NCBI RefSeq assembly: GCF_947489035.1
Contig: NZ_CANLCI010000014.1
Span: 1 to 64,000 of the forward strand
DNA from: an uncultured Ferrimonas sp.
GTDB taxonomy: Bacteria > Pseudomonadota > Gammaproteobacteria > Enterobacterales > Shewanellaceae
DNA length: 64,000 bases
Direction of reading: 5' to 3'
Below, one piece after another: positions 31,535-39,268 of the stretch; position 1 is the first letter of the stretch; the number at the start of each line of letters is the position of its first letter. Below the pieces are notes generated by a model, which was given only the letters and a program-made list of their open reading frames with translations, had not been told where the DNA came from and did not search any database. Position numbers and translations under genes: made by a program.

Positions 31535-31921
31535 GTGAAAGCGAACGGATTTACCTTAATCGAAGTGATGATAGCAGTGGTGATAGTGGCTATTATTGCT
31601 TCGATTGCGTACCCCTCTTATCAGTCGTTTGTTGGTCGTGGTTATCGGGGCGAGGCGCATTCTCAGTTGAATCGTGTTGCTAACCTGCAAGAGCAGTATT
31701 ATATGGATAATCGCGCCTTTACCACGGATTTAACCCAACTAGGGTTAGCAACCAGCCCGTTTGAAACCGACAGTGGCCGCTATAAAATCAGCGCGACCTT
31801 AGCGGGTGGCAGCTATACCCTAACGGCAGCGGCACAGGGTAATCAGCTTACTCTCGACAGCAGTTGCACCTCGTTGGTGTTAACCATGGAAGGGGTAAAA
31901 ACCCCAACGGAGTGTTGGTAA
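31535..31921 (+). CDS. pilE: type IV pilus minor pilin PilE
   Basis: A 128-residue PilE-type pilin. I choose the GTG at 31535, which gives leader MKANG before FTLIEVMIAVVIVAIIASIA and has GGAGGG ten nt upstream; an ATG at 31517 inside pilY1 would add six residues. After the helix comes YPSYQSFVGRGYRGEAHSQL and a C-terminal disulfide pair (SSCTSLVL, TECW), typical of PilE. It is present only in the second pilus cluster. Its stop overlaps the tapY2 start. Confidence 0.88.
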   Translation: MKANGFTLIEVMIAVVIVAIIASIAYPSYQSFVGRGYRGEAHSQLNRVANLQEQYYMDNRAFTTDLTQLGLATSPFETDSGRYKISATLAGGSYTLTAAAQGNQLTLDSSCTSLVLTMEGVKTPTECW

Positions 31922-32217
31922 TGAAAACGACAATGGCAGTGATGGCAATGCTGCTCAGCAGCGGAGTTGCGGCGGCAGAGTATCGACAAGAATATAAGTG
32001 CTACGTGATTGATGAAACGGCTGTGCCCCACGTTTTCTTTGTGATGTTGAAGCCGAGCTTACGCTTAAGCCAAATTAGCAAACTACCGGGAAAACCCATT
32101 CTGGATGGTCTTGGCAAGCCGAAAGCCTACATCGACAAGGTGATGGAATGCGTGCCTCTTGAAGCGCAATTTAACAGTGCCGATGCGCGTTTCTTGGACG
32201 ACAACACCCCACGTTAA
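31921..32217 (+). CDS. tapY2: TapY2-like type IV pilus accessory protein
   Basis: A 98-residue protein with a signal peptide (cleavage near GVAAA, residue 18) and two Cys residues (EYKCYVID, KVMECVPLE). The pattern YKCYV ... KLPGK ... YIDKVMECV ... FNSADARFLDDNTPR agrees with my memory of the TapY2 family found beside pilY1/pilE in Shewanella and Aeromonas. The start is the ATG at 31921 overlapping the pilE TAA. Its stop overlaps, tail to tail, the stop of the antisense fimT copy 3. The family assignment is from memory and should be checked. Confidence 0.6.
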   Translation: MKTTMAVMAMLLSSGVAAAEYRQEYKCYVIDETAVPHVFFVMLKPSLRLSQISKLPGKPILDGLGKPKAYIDKVMECVPLEAQFNSADARFLDDNTPR

Positions 32218-32720
32218 CTGCAGTTACCACTGACCCCCAAACTGCGTAGCATCCCTGAGCTTGATAAGCGGATGCTGCGCGAATATTCACTGTTAGCATC
32301 GTTTGGGCAGTAAACAAAATCGCCGTTATTAATGCTGCTACCGTCGCCGTTAAAGCGCACTTGATTGGCAGCATAAATCAGTTTGTCGGCGTCATTTAAT
32401 GGTCTTCGCGTTTGCACGGTTTCATCGCCTAGGGTAAAGGAGTTGCTGCCATCGGCATCGATAAAAACGGTGTAGCCCTTACTCCAATCGCCATCGCAAC
32501 TGTTGCTGCTTAAGTGACAGACCGTCACGCTGTTTTGATAAGTTGCGGCCAGTTGCCGAGCCATCATGAGATCTTGGTATAAACCATCGGTTGCACTGCG
32601 GCTGCGGCTGCTCATGGTTAAGGTGTGCAACGAGGGCACGGCAATGGCGATCAGCACGGCGGCAATGATCAGCGTGATCATCAGCTCAACGAGCGTCATC
32701 CCTTGGTTTCGTTTGCGCAT
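32214..32720 (-). CDS. GspH/FimT-type pseudopilin, copy 3
   Basis: A 168-residue pseudopilin. The leader MRKRNQG precedes MTLVELMITLIIAAVLIAIA. It shares VTVCHLSSNSCDGDW, YTVFIDADG, VRFNGDGSS and the C-terminal GNCS with copies 1 and 2. It converges on tapY2 with overlapping stop codons (the sequence GTTAAC), and is divergent from nadE across 75 bp. It probably acts with the adjacent minor-pilin operon. Confidence 0.84.
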   Translation of the reverse strand: MRKRNQGMTLVELMITLIIAAVLIAIAVPSLHTLTMSSRSRSATDGLYQDLMMARQLAATYQNSVTVCHLSSNSCDGDWSKGYTVFIDADGSNSFTLGDETVQTRRPLNDADKLIYAANQVRFNGDGSSINNGDFVYCPNDANSEYSRSIRLSSSGMLRSLGVSGNCS

Positions 32721-32795
32721 CGTGGCTCTCCCCTATATTCCCATCGCGCTTTGGCTTACACTTGCGACGCATATAAAAGGATAGCTTGTGTTGGT

Positions 32796-34415
32796 ATGAG
32801 TAAGTCGTTGAACATCGCCTTAGCGCAAAGAAATTACGTGGTTGGAGACATTGAAGCCAATGCCGCCGCCATCTGCAAAGACATTGATGCTGCCGTGCAG
32901 CAAGGCGCCGACTTGGTGCTGTTTCCCGAGCTGGCACTGACCGGCTATCCACCGGAAGATCTGTTGTTACGGCCAGATCTGTACCAGCGCTGCGTTGAGC
33001 AACTGGCACTGATCCAGCACCACAACCCAGCGGTCGGGGTGATTGTTGGCCACCCTCATCGACAAGATGGCGAACTCTATAACAGCGCCAGCCTGTTCCA
33101 TAACGGGCAAACCTTGGCGCTGACTCACAAGCAAAAGCTGCCTAATTACCGTGTCTTTGATGAACAGCGCTACTTTGCCTGCGGCAGCAGCTCTTGCGTT
33201 GTGGAATTTGCAGGCCACCGCTTAGGCTTACTGATCTGTGAAGACATCTGGCATCCAGAGCCCGTAGCTCAGCTGCGTCAACAAGGGGCAGAAATCTTAC
33301 TGAGCCTGAACGCCTCGCCGTTTGATATGACCAAGCTGGATGAGCGTTTAAATGTGCTGGAAGCGTGCAGTGCAGAAGCGCAGGTGCCGGTGGTTTACCT
33401 GAATTTACTGGGCGGCCAAGATGAGTTGATCTTTGATGGCCACTCGATGGTGGTTGATAGCCGTGGTCGCATTACCCACGAGCTGCCCCAGTTTGAATCC
33501 ACTTTGGCCGTAGTTAACTTTGTTGATGGCGAGCCGCAAGCGGGCGAGCGCACTGCGCCGCCGAGCACAGAGGCTCAAATTTATAACGCACTGGTTTTAT
33601 CGGTGCGTGATTACATCAATAAAAACCGCTTCAGTGGTGCGGTGCTTGGGTTATCCGGTGGTATCGATTCCGCGCTTACCCTCGCCATTGCTGCGGATGC
33701 CATTGGGCCGGAAAAAGTACAGGCGGTGATGATGCCGTTTAAGTACACCTCGGACATCAGCCAAACCGACGCCGCTGCCCAAGCGCAGGCAATGGGCGTC
33801 AGCTACGACAGCGTGTCGATCGAACCGATGTTTGATGCCTTTATGGGGCAGTTGGCGCCCATGTTTGCCGGTACAAAGCCCGACACCACCGAAGAGAATC
33901 TGCAAGCCCGTACTCGTGGCGTGTTGTTGATGGCACTGTCGAATAAGACCGGAAAAATTCTGCTGACCACCGGCAATAAGAGCGAACTGGCCGTGGGTTA
34001 TTGCACCTTGTATGGCGACATGTGTGGCGGCTTTGCGGTGATCAAGGATCTGCCCAAACAGTTGGTGTATAGCCTGTCGCGTTACCGCAATAGCCTGTCG
34101 GCGGTGATCCCAGAGCGGGTGATCACCCGGCCGCCATCTGCAGAGCTGGCCCCAGATCAAGTGGATCAAGATAGCTTGCCTCCTTATGATGTACTGGACG
34201 ACATGCTTGAACGTTATGTCGAGCAGGACCAAAGCGTTGCCGACATCGTAGCGGCAGGGCATATCGAAGCAGATGTACGCCGAGTGATCCGCTTGGTGGA
34301 CTTAAACGAATATAAACGGCGCCAAGCTGCGGTAGGACCGCGGGTAACGCCTCGAGCCTTTGGGAAAGATCGTCGCTATCCGATCACCTCAGGGTTTGGT
34401 AAACGTAACTGGTAA
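32796..34415 (+). CDS. nadE: glutamine-dependent NAD+ synthetase
   Basis: A 539-residue two-domain enzyme. The N-terminal nitrilase-like glutaminase has its Glu45 (LFPELALTGYPPEDLL), Lys114 (KQKLPNYRVFDEQRYF) and Cys148 (LLICEDIWHPE) triad. The C-terminal synthetase domain has the ATP-binding loop LGLSGGIDSALTLAIAADA and TTGNKSELAVGYCTLYGDM. It converts deamido-NAD to NAD using glutamine. The start is the ATG at 32796. It lies 9 bp before glnB in the same direction, so the two are almost surely cotranscribed. Confidence 0.96.
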   Translation: MSKSLNIALAQRNYVVGDIEANAAAICKDIDAAVQQGADLVLFPELALTGYPPEDLLLRPDLYQRCVEQLALIQHHNPAVGVIVGHPHRQDGELYNSASLFHNGQTLALTHKQKLPNYRVFDEQRYFACGSSSCVVEFAGHRLGLLICEDIWHPEPVAQLRQQGAEILLSLNASPFDMTKLDERLNVLEACSAEAQVPVVYLNLLGGQDELIFDGHSMVVDSRGRITHELPQFESTLAVVNFVDGEPQAGERTAPPSTEAQIYNALVLSVRDYINKNRFSGAVLGLSGGIDSALTLAIAADAIGPEKVQAVMMPFKYTSDISQTDAAAQAQAMGVSYDSVSIEPMFDAFMGQLAPMFAGTKPDTTEENLQARTRGVLLMALSNKTGKILLTTGNKSELAVGYCTLYGDMCGGFAVIKDLPKQLVYSLSRYRNSLSAVIPERVITRPPSAELAPDQVDQDSLPPYDVLDDMLERYVEQDQSVADIVAAGHIEADVRRVIRLVDLNEYKRRQAAVGPRVTPRAFGKDRRYPITSGFGKRNW

Positions 34416-34763
<348 letters not shown>

Positions 34764-34783
34764 GCCCTTTCGGATAGCTGACC

Positions 34784-34813
34784 AAAGGCGCCCGATGGCG
34801 CCTTTGTTGTTTT
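34784..34813 (+). terminator. terminator after glnB
   Basis: Stem AAAGGCGCC/GGCGCCTTT, loop CGAT, followed by GTTGTTTT. Confidence 0.85.
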
Positions 34814-34868
34814 CAGCTTTGCCCCATATTGTTAATGTGCCGCGCCTATTGGCCACAGAGGAATCACC

Positions 34869-35804
34869 ATGAGTAACACCCCCAACGCACTGGCGTTATC
34901 TGCCGTGCGTAAAACCTATGCCGGTGGCGTACAAGCGTTGCGCGGCATCGACCTTACCGTGGCCCAAGGCGATTTTTTTGCCTTGCTTGGCCCCAACGGA
35001 GCCGGCAAGTCCACCACCATTGGTGTGATCAGCGCCTTGGTGAATAAAAGCAGCGGCACCGTTAAAGTATTTGGCCATGACATCGATACCGATTTAAACG
35101 ATGCCAAGCGCTGCATTGGTTTGGTGCCGCAAGAGTTCAATTTCAATCAATTTGAAACCGTGCTGCAGATTGTGGTGAATCAGGCGGGATTCTATGGCGT
35201 GCCCAAAGCGGAAGCACTGCTGCGCGCCAAGAAGTACCTGTCTCAGCTGGATCTGTGGGAAAAGCGCGATGCCCGTGCCCGTGAACTCTCCGGTGGCATG
35301 AAGCGACGGTTGATGATCGCTCGTGCCTTGATGCACCAGCCAAAGCTGTTGATCTTAGATGAGCCAACCGCAGGGGTGGATATTGAGATCCGCCGTTCGA
35401 TGTGGGAGTTTTTGCAGCAGATCAATGCTGATGGCGTCACCATCATCTTAACCACCCACTACCTTGAAGAAGCAGAAATGCTGTGTCGCAACATCGGCAT
35501 TATCGATAAGGGCCAGCTGGTGGAGTGCACCAGCATGAAAGCGCTGCTGGCTAAGTTGGATGTGGAAACCTTTGTCTTAGATACCCCATTAGATGCCCCT
35601 AGCGCGCAGCTTGATGGCTTTGTGAGCCGTCAGTTAGACGCACACACCTTAGAGGTGGATGTGCCTAAAAGCGCCAGCTTGAATCAGGTGTTCTCGCAGC
35701 TGTCACAGCAGGGGATTGAAGTGCTGTCGATGCGCAACAAAGCTAACCGCTTAGAAGAGCTGTTTGTGTCCTTAGTGGAAAATGGTCGTGAGGAGCAAGC
35801 ATGA
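34869..35804 (+). CDS. yadG: ABC exporter ATP-binding protein (YadG-like)
   Basis: A 311-residue ATPase of the ABC-2/DrrA type. Walker A is LLGPNGAGKSTT, the signature is ARELSGGMKRR, Walker B is LLILDEPTAGVD, and the switch His is in LTTHYLEEAE. A C-terminal accessory domain of about 80 residues follows. Its stop overlaps the permease start (ATGA), so the two work together. The substrate is unknown; YadGH-type pairs are widespread uncharacterised exporters. Confidence 0.88.
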   Translation: MSNTPNALALSAVRKTYAGGVQALRGIDLTVAQGDFFALLGPNGAGKSTTIGVISALVNKSSGTVKVFGHDIDTDLNDAKRCIGLVPQEFNFNQFETVLQIVVNQAGFYGVPKAEALLRAKKYLSQLDLWEKRDARARELSGGMKRRLMIARALMHQPKLLILDEPTAGVDIEIRRSMWEFLQQINADGVTIILTTHYLEEAEMLCRNIGIIDKGQLVECTSMKALLAKLDVETFVLDTPLDAPSAQLDGFVSRQLDAHTLEVDVPKSASLNQVFSQLSQQGIEVLSMRNKANRLEELFVSLVENGREEQA

Positions 35805-36571
35805 GCCACCCTTACTGGATTGCGTTCACCGCCTTGGTGCGTAAAGAGGTCAATCGTTTTAGCCGTATTTGGGTGCAAACCCTAGTGCCGCCGGCGATCA
35901 CCATGACCCTCTACTTTTTGATTTTTGGTAATCTTATCGGCAGTCGTATTGGCCAGATGGGGGGCTTCAGTTACATGGAGTTCATTATGCCGGGGCTGAT
36001 CATGATGTCCGTGATCACCAACTCTTATGCGAACGTAGCCAGCTCGTTTTTCAGCGCGAAGTTTCAGCGCAATATTGAAGAATTGTTGGTGGCCCCCGTG
36101 CCCAACATGCTGATCATTATTGGCTACGTAGCCGGTGGTGTGGCCCGCGGTCTGTGTGTTGGTGCCATTGTAACAACCGTCGCCTTACTGTTTGTCGACA
36201 TTCAGATCCACAGCGTGCCGATGCTGATTTTAACCGTACTGATGACCTCAATCATGTTCGCGTTAGGTGGGTTGATTAACGCGATTTTTGCCAAAACCTT
36301 TGATGACATTTCAATCATTCCGACTTTCGTGTTAACGCCGTTAACCTATCTTGGTGGGGTGTTTTACTCCATCAGCTTGCTGCCGGATGTGTGGCAGAAC
36401 GTGTCGCAGTTGAACCCCGTGGTATACACCATTAACGCCTTCCGTTATGGCTTCTTGGGGATCAGCGATGTGAGCGTTAGCATGTCCTTGGCCATCATGG
36501 CCACTTTCATCGTGGTGTTAACCGCCATCGCTTACCGATTAATTGATAAAGGCATAGGGCTGCGCAGCTGA
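35801..36571 (+). CDS. yadH: ABC-2 type permease (YadH-like)
   Basis: A 256-residue inner-membrane protein with six hydrophobic segments. ABC-2 family features are FMPGLIMMSVITNSYANVAS-like sequence, a cytoplasmic coupling segment SSFFSAKFQRNIEELLVAPV, and FVLTPLTYLGGVFYSISLLP before the last helices. It is translationally coupled to the ATPase upstream and to the TrmB-like gene downstream (TGATG). Confidence 0.88.
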   Translation: MSHPYWIAFTALVRKEVNRFSRIWVQTLVPPAITMTLYFLIFGNLIGSRIGQMGGFSYMEFIMPGLIMMSVITNSYANVASSFFSAKFQRNIEELLVAPVPNMLIIIGYVAGGVARGLCVGAIVTTVALLFVDIQIHSVPMLILTVLMTSIMFALGGLINAIFAKTFDDISIIPTFVLTPLTYLGGVFYSISLLPDVWQNVSQLNPVVYTINAFRYGFLGISDVSVSMSLAIMATFIVVLTAIAYRLIDKGIGLRS

Positions 36572-37242
36572 TGGAACAAGGCAATTCACGGATCATCGAA
36601 TCCAACCAAGATGGGCTGCACGAAAGTTTAGATGCCACGGTGCAGCGGCACCTACAGCATCAATTTCGAGCCCCGTATGCCGATCACAGCCTGAAGTTGT
36701 TTGAACAACTGAAGGCATGGAAAGAGCAAGACGGGCGTCCGCTGGTGTTGGACTCCTGCTGTGGCGTGGGTGAGTCCACCGCCAATCTGGCTAAGCGTCA
36801 CCCTGACGCGATTGTGCTGGGGATGGATAAGTCCGCCGCGCGGGTGGAGAAACATCAGCATTACCACAGTGGCGTCGATAACTACCAAGTGGTGCGAGGC
36901 AACCTTAACGACCTGTGGCGGCTAATGGCGGCAGATGGTTGGCAGCCTAGCCACCACTATTTGCTGTACCCCAACCCGTGGCCGAAATCGTCACATCTGC
37001 AACGCCGTTGGCACGGTGGGCCGCTGTTTCCATCGTTATTAGCGTTAGGCGGGCAATTAGAGCTGCGTTCTAATTGGCGGATCTATCTGGAAGAGTTTCA
37101 GCGAGCGTTGGCGCTGGCGGGACATCAAAGCCAATTTGAGCCATTGCCCGATGAATCACCACTGACCCCTTTCGAACGTAAATACGGTCAGTCTGGGCAG
37201 TCACTGCACCGGCTGGTGGCGAACTTGACCACCAAGTTGTAA
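36571..37242 (+). CDS. TrmB-like SAM-dependent methyltransferase
   Basis: A 223-residue protein with a Rossmann SAM-binding start LVLDSCCGVGESTANLA and acidic loop LGMDKSAARVEKH. YLLYPNPWPKSSHLQRRWHG matches the tRNA (guanine-N7)-methyltransferase catalytic segment (FPDPWxKxRHxKRR). It differs from true TrmB in motif I (CCGVG) and lacks part of the usual N-terminus, so it looks like a paralog, perhaps with another substrate. The start overlaps the permease stop, suggesting an operon with the exporter. Confidence 0.78.
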   Translation: MEQGNSRIIESNQDGLHESLDATVQRHLQHQFRAPYADHSLKLFEQLKAWKEQDGRPLVLDSCCGVGESTANLAKRHPDAIVLGMDKSAARVEKHQHYHSGVDNYQVVRGNLNDLWRLMAADGWQPSHHYLLYPNPWPKSSHLQRRWHGGPLFPSLLALGGQLELRSNWRIYLEEFQRALALAGHQSQFEPLPDESPLTPFERKYGQSGQSLHRLVANLTTKL

Positions 37243-37261
37243 AAACCACGAGTCGAAAACC

Positions 37262-37300
37262 ATAAAGCCCTGTTTATTTCTTTAATAAACAGGGCTTTAT
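37262..37300. terminator. terminator after the TrmB-like gene
   Basis: A 17-bp perfect stem (37262-37278 with 37284-37300) with a 5-nt loop. Confidence 0.85.
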
Positions 37301-37379
37301 TCTATTGGCACGAAATCTGCTATGGCCTTAGTTATTGTTTGTTTCGCCCAGAATGGGTTTAGGTCACGGAGTGGGTGTC

Positions 37380-37478
37380 ATGCCAAGAGTGCAGCTGAAA
37401 TTGATGTTACTGGCGATCAGTATGTTGGTGGTGTTATCGAGCCAAGCGTTGTTGGTGTGGCTGCTGCAGGGCTTGTAA
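37380..37478 (+). CDS. candidate 32-residue small membrane protein
   Basis: An ATG at 37380 with GGAG eight nt upstream opens a 32-residue frame. After PRVQLK it is almost wholly hydrophobic (MLLAISMLVVLSSQALLVWL) and ends LQGL-stop. It reads as one transmembrane helix with a short basic N-terminus. It lies in a 700-bp stretch without a long gene, after one terminator and before a minus-strand one. There is no family I recognise; it could be chance. Confidence 0.45.
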   Translation: MPRVQLKLMLLAISMLVVLSSQALLVWLLQGL

Positions 37479-37588
37479 CGTAGGTGTTGTAACAGTAGGC
37501 GCGGCGTTGCTGGGTGAATCGAACCCACCGCGGCTCAGTGCTTAAACCAGCTAACGCACTCTAAAACTCCGCTGTCGCTAGACACAAA

Positions 37589-37612
37589 AAAGCCCCTTTG
37601 TTCAGGGGCTTT
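37589..37612 (-). terminator. minus-strand terminator
   Basis: Stem AAAGCCCCT/AGGGGCTTT with a 6-nt loop. A run of A residues on its left gives a U-tract on the minus strand. It lies 19 bp after the stop of the 44-residue minus-strand ORF. Confidence 0.8.
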
Positions 37613-37630
37613 ATCACATCATCCGCGGCG

Positions 37631-37765
37631 TTATTCCTCTTCGGAGGCGCTGTAGTTCTGCTCCAGTAAATCGACCAGTTGATGGCCAACGGTGCCATCA
37701 CGCCATGAACTGTCTTGCTCGCTGGCATGTTCTGCTTGCTGCTGTTCCTGCATGTCCTGCTCCAT
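37631..37765 (-). CDS. candidate 44-residue acidic small protein
   Basis: The minus strand encodes 44 residues from the ATG at 37765, beginning MEQDMQEQQQAEHASEQDSS and ending NYSASEEE. It is strongly acidic and Gln/Glu-rich, with a short amphipathic GHQLVDLLEQ stretch. A good minus-strand terminator follows just after its stop, which supports a real transcript. The ribosome-binding site is weak. No family recognised. Confidence 0.5.
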   Translation of the reverse strand: MEQDMQEQQQAEHASEQDSSWRDGTVGHQLVDLLEQNYSASEEE

Positions 37766-37942
37766 CGTTACGACCACAGTGATTGTGTGAACCTGCTCAA
37801 ATAAATATCACTCTACGGGTAAAAGATCGACCATTTAAATGAAATTAATTGTTCGTTTTTGGCGAAATCTGTTTTCTTGATCACCGCAGGCGCACAGTAA
37901 AATCGTTAGCATTGCGGCAATTTTTCATGTCTGGACAGAGAG

Positions 37943-38809
37943 ATGCTGATCCCGTTGTTGCAGCTGGCGTGTGTGCTTACCGCGCTCTATTTTTTATTTA
38001 ATCTTTACCAAGTGTGGCGCCTGCAGCCAGGGGGGTGGTTCGGCCCCAAATCGATCGCCGTGGCCGTGGTTGGTTTTGTCGCTAACTTCTTAGATACCTT
38101 GGGGATCGGCAGCTTTGCGATCAAAAGTGCGGCTTATAAGCAATTTAAATTAGTTGATGATCGCTTGTTGCCCGGCACCATGAATGGTCAGTGTGTGCTG
38201 GCGACCATGGTGCAAGCGCTGATCTTTCTTGGGGTGGTGGAGGTTGATCCGCTGACGCTGCTGAGCATGATTGCCAGCGCCGTCGCCGGTGCGGTGGTGG
38301 GAGCCCGTTTTGTCGCGCAGTTAGACCGACAAACAGTACGCATCGCGATGAGCCTGAGCCTAGCGGTAGTGGCGCTGCTGATCTTAGCAGGGCAGCTGCA
38401 GCTGTTTCCTCTGGGCGGAGAAGCAACGGGGCTGACCGGCGGCAAGCTGTTGCTGGCCATCGCCGCTAACTTTGTTTGGGGGGCATTAATGACCGTTGGG
38501 GTTGGGATCTTCGCCCCCTGCATGACCACCGTTTACCTGTTGGGGATGAACCCACTGGCGGCGTTCCCCATCATGATGGCTTCCTGTGCCATGTTGGCTC
38601 CGTTTTCTGCCAGCACCTTTGTGCGTAAACAGGCGGTGGATCGGGCGGCGGTATTGGCGGTTGCGATCACTGGGCCTATCGCGGTGCTGCTGGCGGCATT
38701 TTTAGTGCAATCGCTGCAATTGGATACCTTAAAGTGGTTGGTGTTTGTGGTGGTGCTGTGGACCTCGTTCAGCATGTTCCGCTCTTACCAGCATGAGCGG
38801 GTTCAGTAA
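37943..38809 (+). CDS. TSUP (TauE/SafE) family membrane permease
   Basis: A 288-residue inner-membrane protein with about eight helices. It shows the two-repeat layout of the TSUP/DUF81 family, with VGFVANFLDTLGIGSFA in the first repeat and LLLAIAANFVWGALMTVGVG in the second. Members export or import sulfite, sulfoacetate and similar anions; the substrate here cannot be read. The ATG at 37943 follows GGA. It stands alone and ends before a strong terminator. Confidence 0.82.
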   Translation: MLIPLLQLACVLTALYFLFNLYQVWRLQPGGWFGPKSIAVAVVGFVANFLDTLGIGSFAIKSAAYKQFKLVDDRLLPGTMNGQCVLATMVQALIFLGVVEVDPLTLLSMIASAVAGAVVGARFVAQLDRQTVRIAMSLSLAVVALLILAGQLQLFPLGGEATGLTGGKLLLAIAANFVWGALMTVGVGIFAPCMTTVYLLGMNPLAAFPIMMASCAMLAPFSASTFVRKQAVDRAAVLAVAITGPIAVLLAAFLVQSLQLDTLKWLVFVVVLWTSFSMFRSYQHERVQ

Positions 38810-38843
38810 TCCTTCCTGTGGTTAATTGAGTCATCAGCTTCGA

Positions 38844-38878
38844 CACCCTCAAGCCCTCGGTTTGAGGGTGTTTTTTTT
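38844..38878 (+). terminator. terminator after the TSUP permease
   Basis: Stem CACCCTCAA/TTGAGGGTG followed by eight T residues. Confidence 0.9.
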
Positions 38879-38963
38879 GCTGGCGTCAAAGCGGTGCCGT
38901 TGTTGCGATGAAGCCGATGGGCAGCAATCGCTTGTAAATGCCTTAGCCGAATAACATGAAGAA

Positions 38964-38977
38964 TGAATAAAAATTCA
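38964..38977. promoter_or_regulatory. ARG-box-like palindrome (possible ArgR site)
   Basis: TGAATAAAAATTCA fits the ArgR consensus TGAAT-W4-ATTCA exactly. A second box at the usual 21-bp spacing is not evident, and no arginine gene is nearby, so this may be chance. Confidence 0.3.
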
Positions 38978-39053
38978 TCAACTATTTGGTTGGCATGAAT
39001 GTGAGTCAAATTGGGACAGTGTGATGCAAAAAACTGAAAGATATTACCTTGGT

Positions 39054-39066
39054 GGACTTTTTGTCC
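39054..39066. promoter_or_regulatory. possible TetR operator, distal copy
   Basis: GGAC-TTTTT-GTCC is an interrupted palindrome resembling the one at 39159-39171. Both are followed by G. The centres are 105 bp apart. Confidence 0.25.
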
Positions 39067-39158
39067 GTCGGTGCTTGCCTTTTGGTTGTTATGGGGCGTT
39101 TTGTGGCGTTATGACGGTCGTTGGCGTTGATTGGCAAAGCGATAGCTGGCGCATACTT

Positions 39159-39171
39159 TGACAATTTGTCC
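39159..39171. promoter_or_regulatory. possible TetR operator at the promoter
   Basis: Contains GACAATTTGTC, a near-perfect palindrome, overlapping the presumed -10/start region of the TetR gene about 100 bp upstream of its start codon. This would suit autorepression. Confidence 0.3.
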
Positions 39172-39268
39172 GCTGCAAAAATCAAAAGTTAGGGCTGTCG
39201 CACAGTTGCCGCCCAGATTGCTGATTAAAGTGAACACAACATCAGGCACCACAGGCACTTAGGGGATA

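Larger units (their letters stand above)
38810..39268. other. 459-bp control region between the TSUP and TetR genes
   Basis: This gene-free stretch holds the TSUP terminator (38844-38878), an ARG-box-like palindrome (38964-38977), two similar short palindromes (39054-39066 and 39159-39171) and a possible promoter, TTGGCA (39131-39136), 17 nt, TACTTT (39154-39159), for the TetR gene. No small gene is convincing. Confidence 0.5.
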
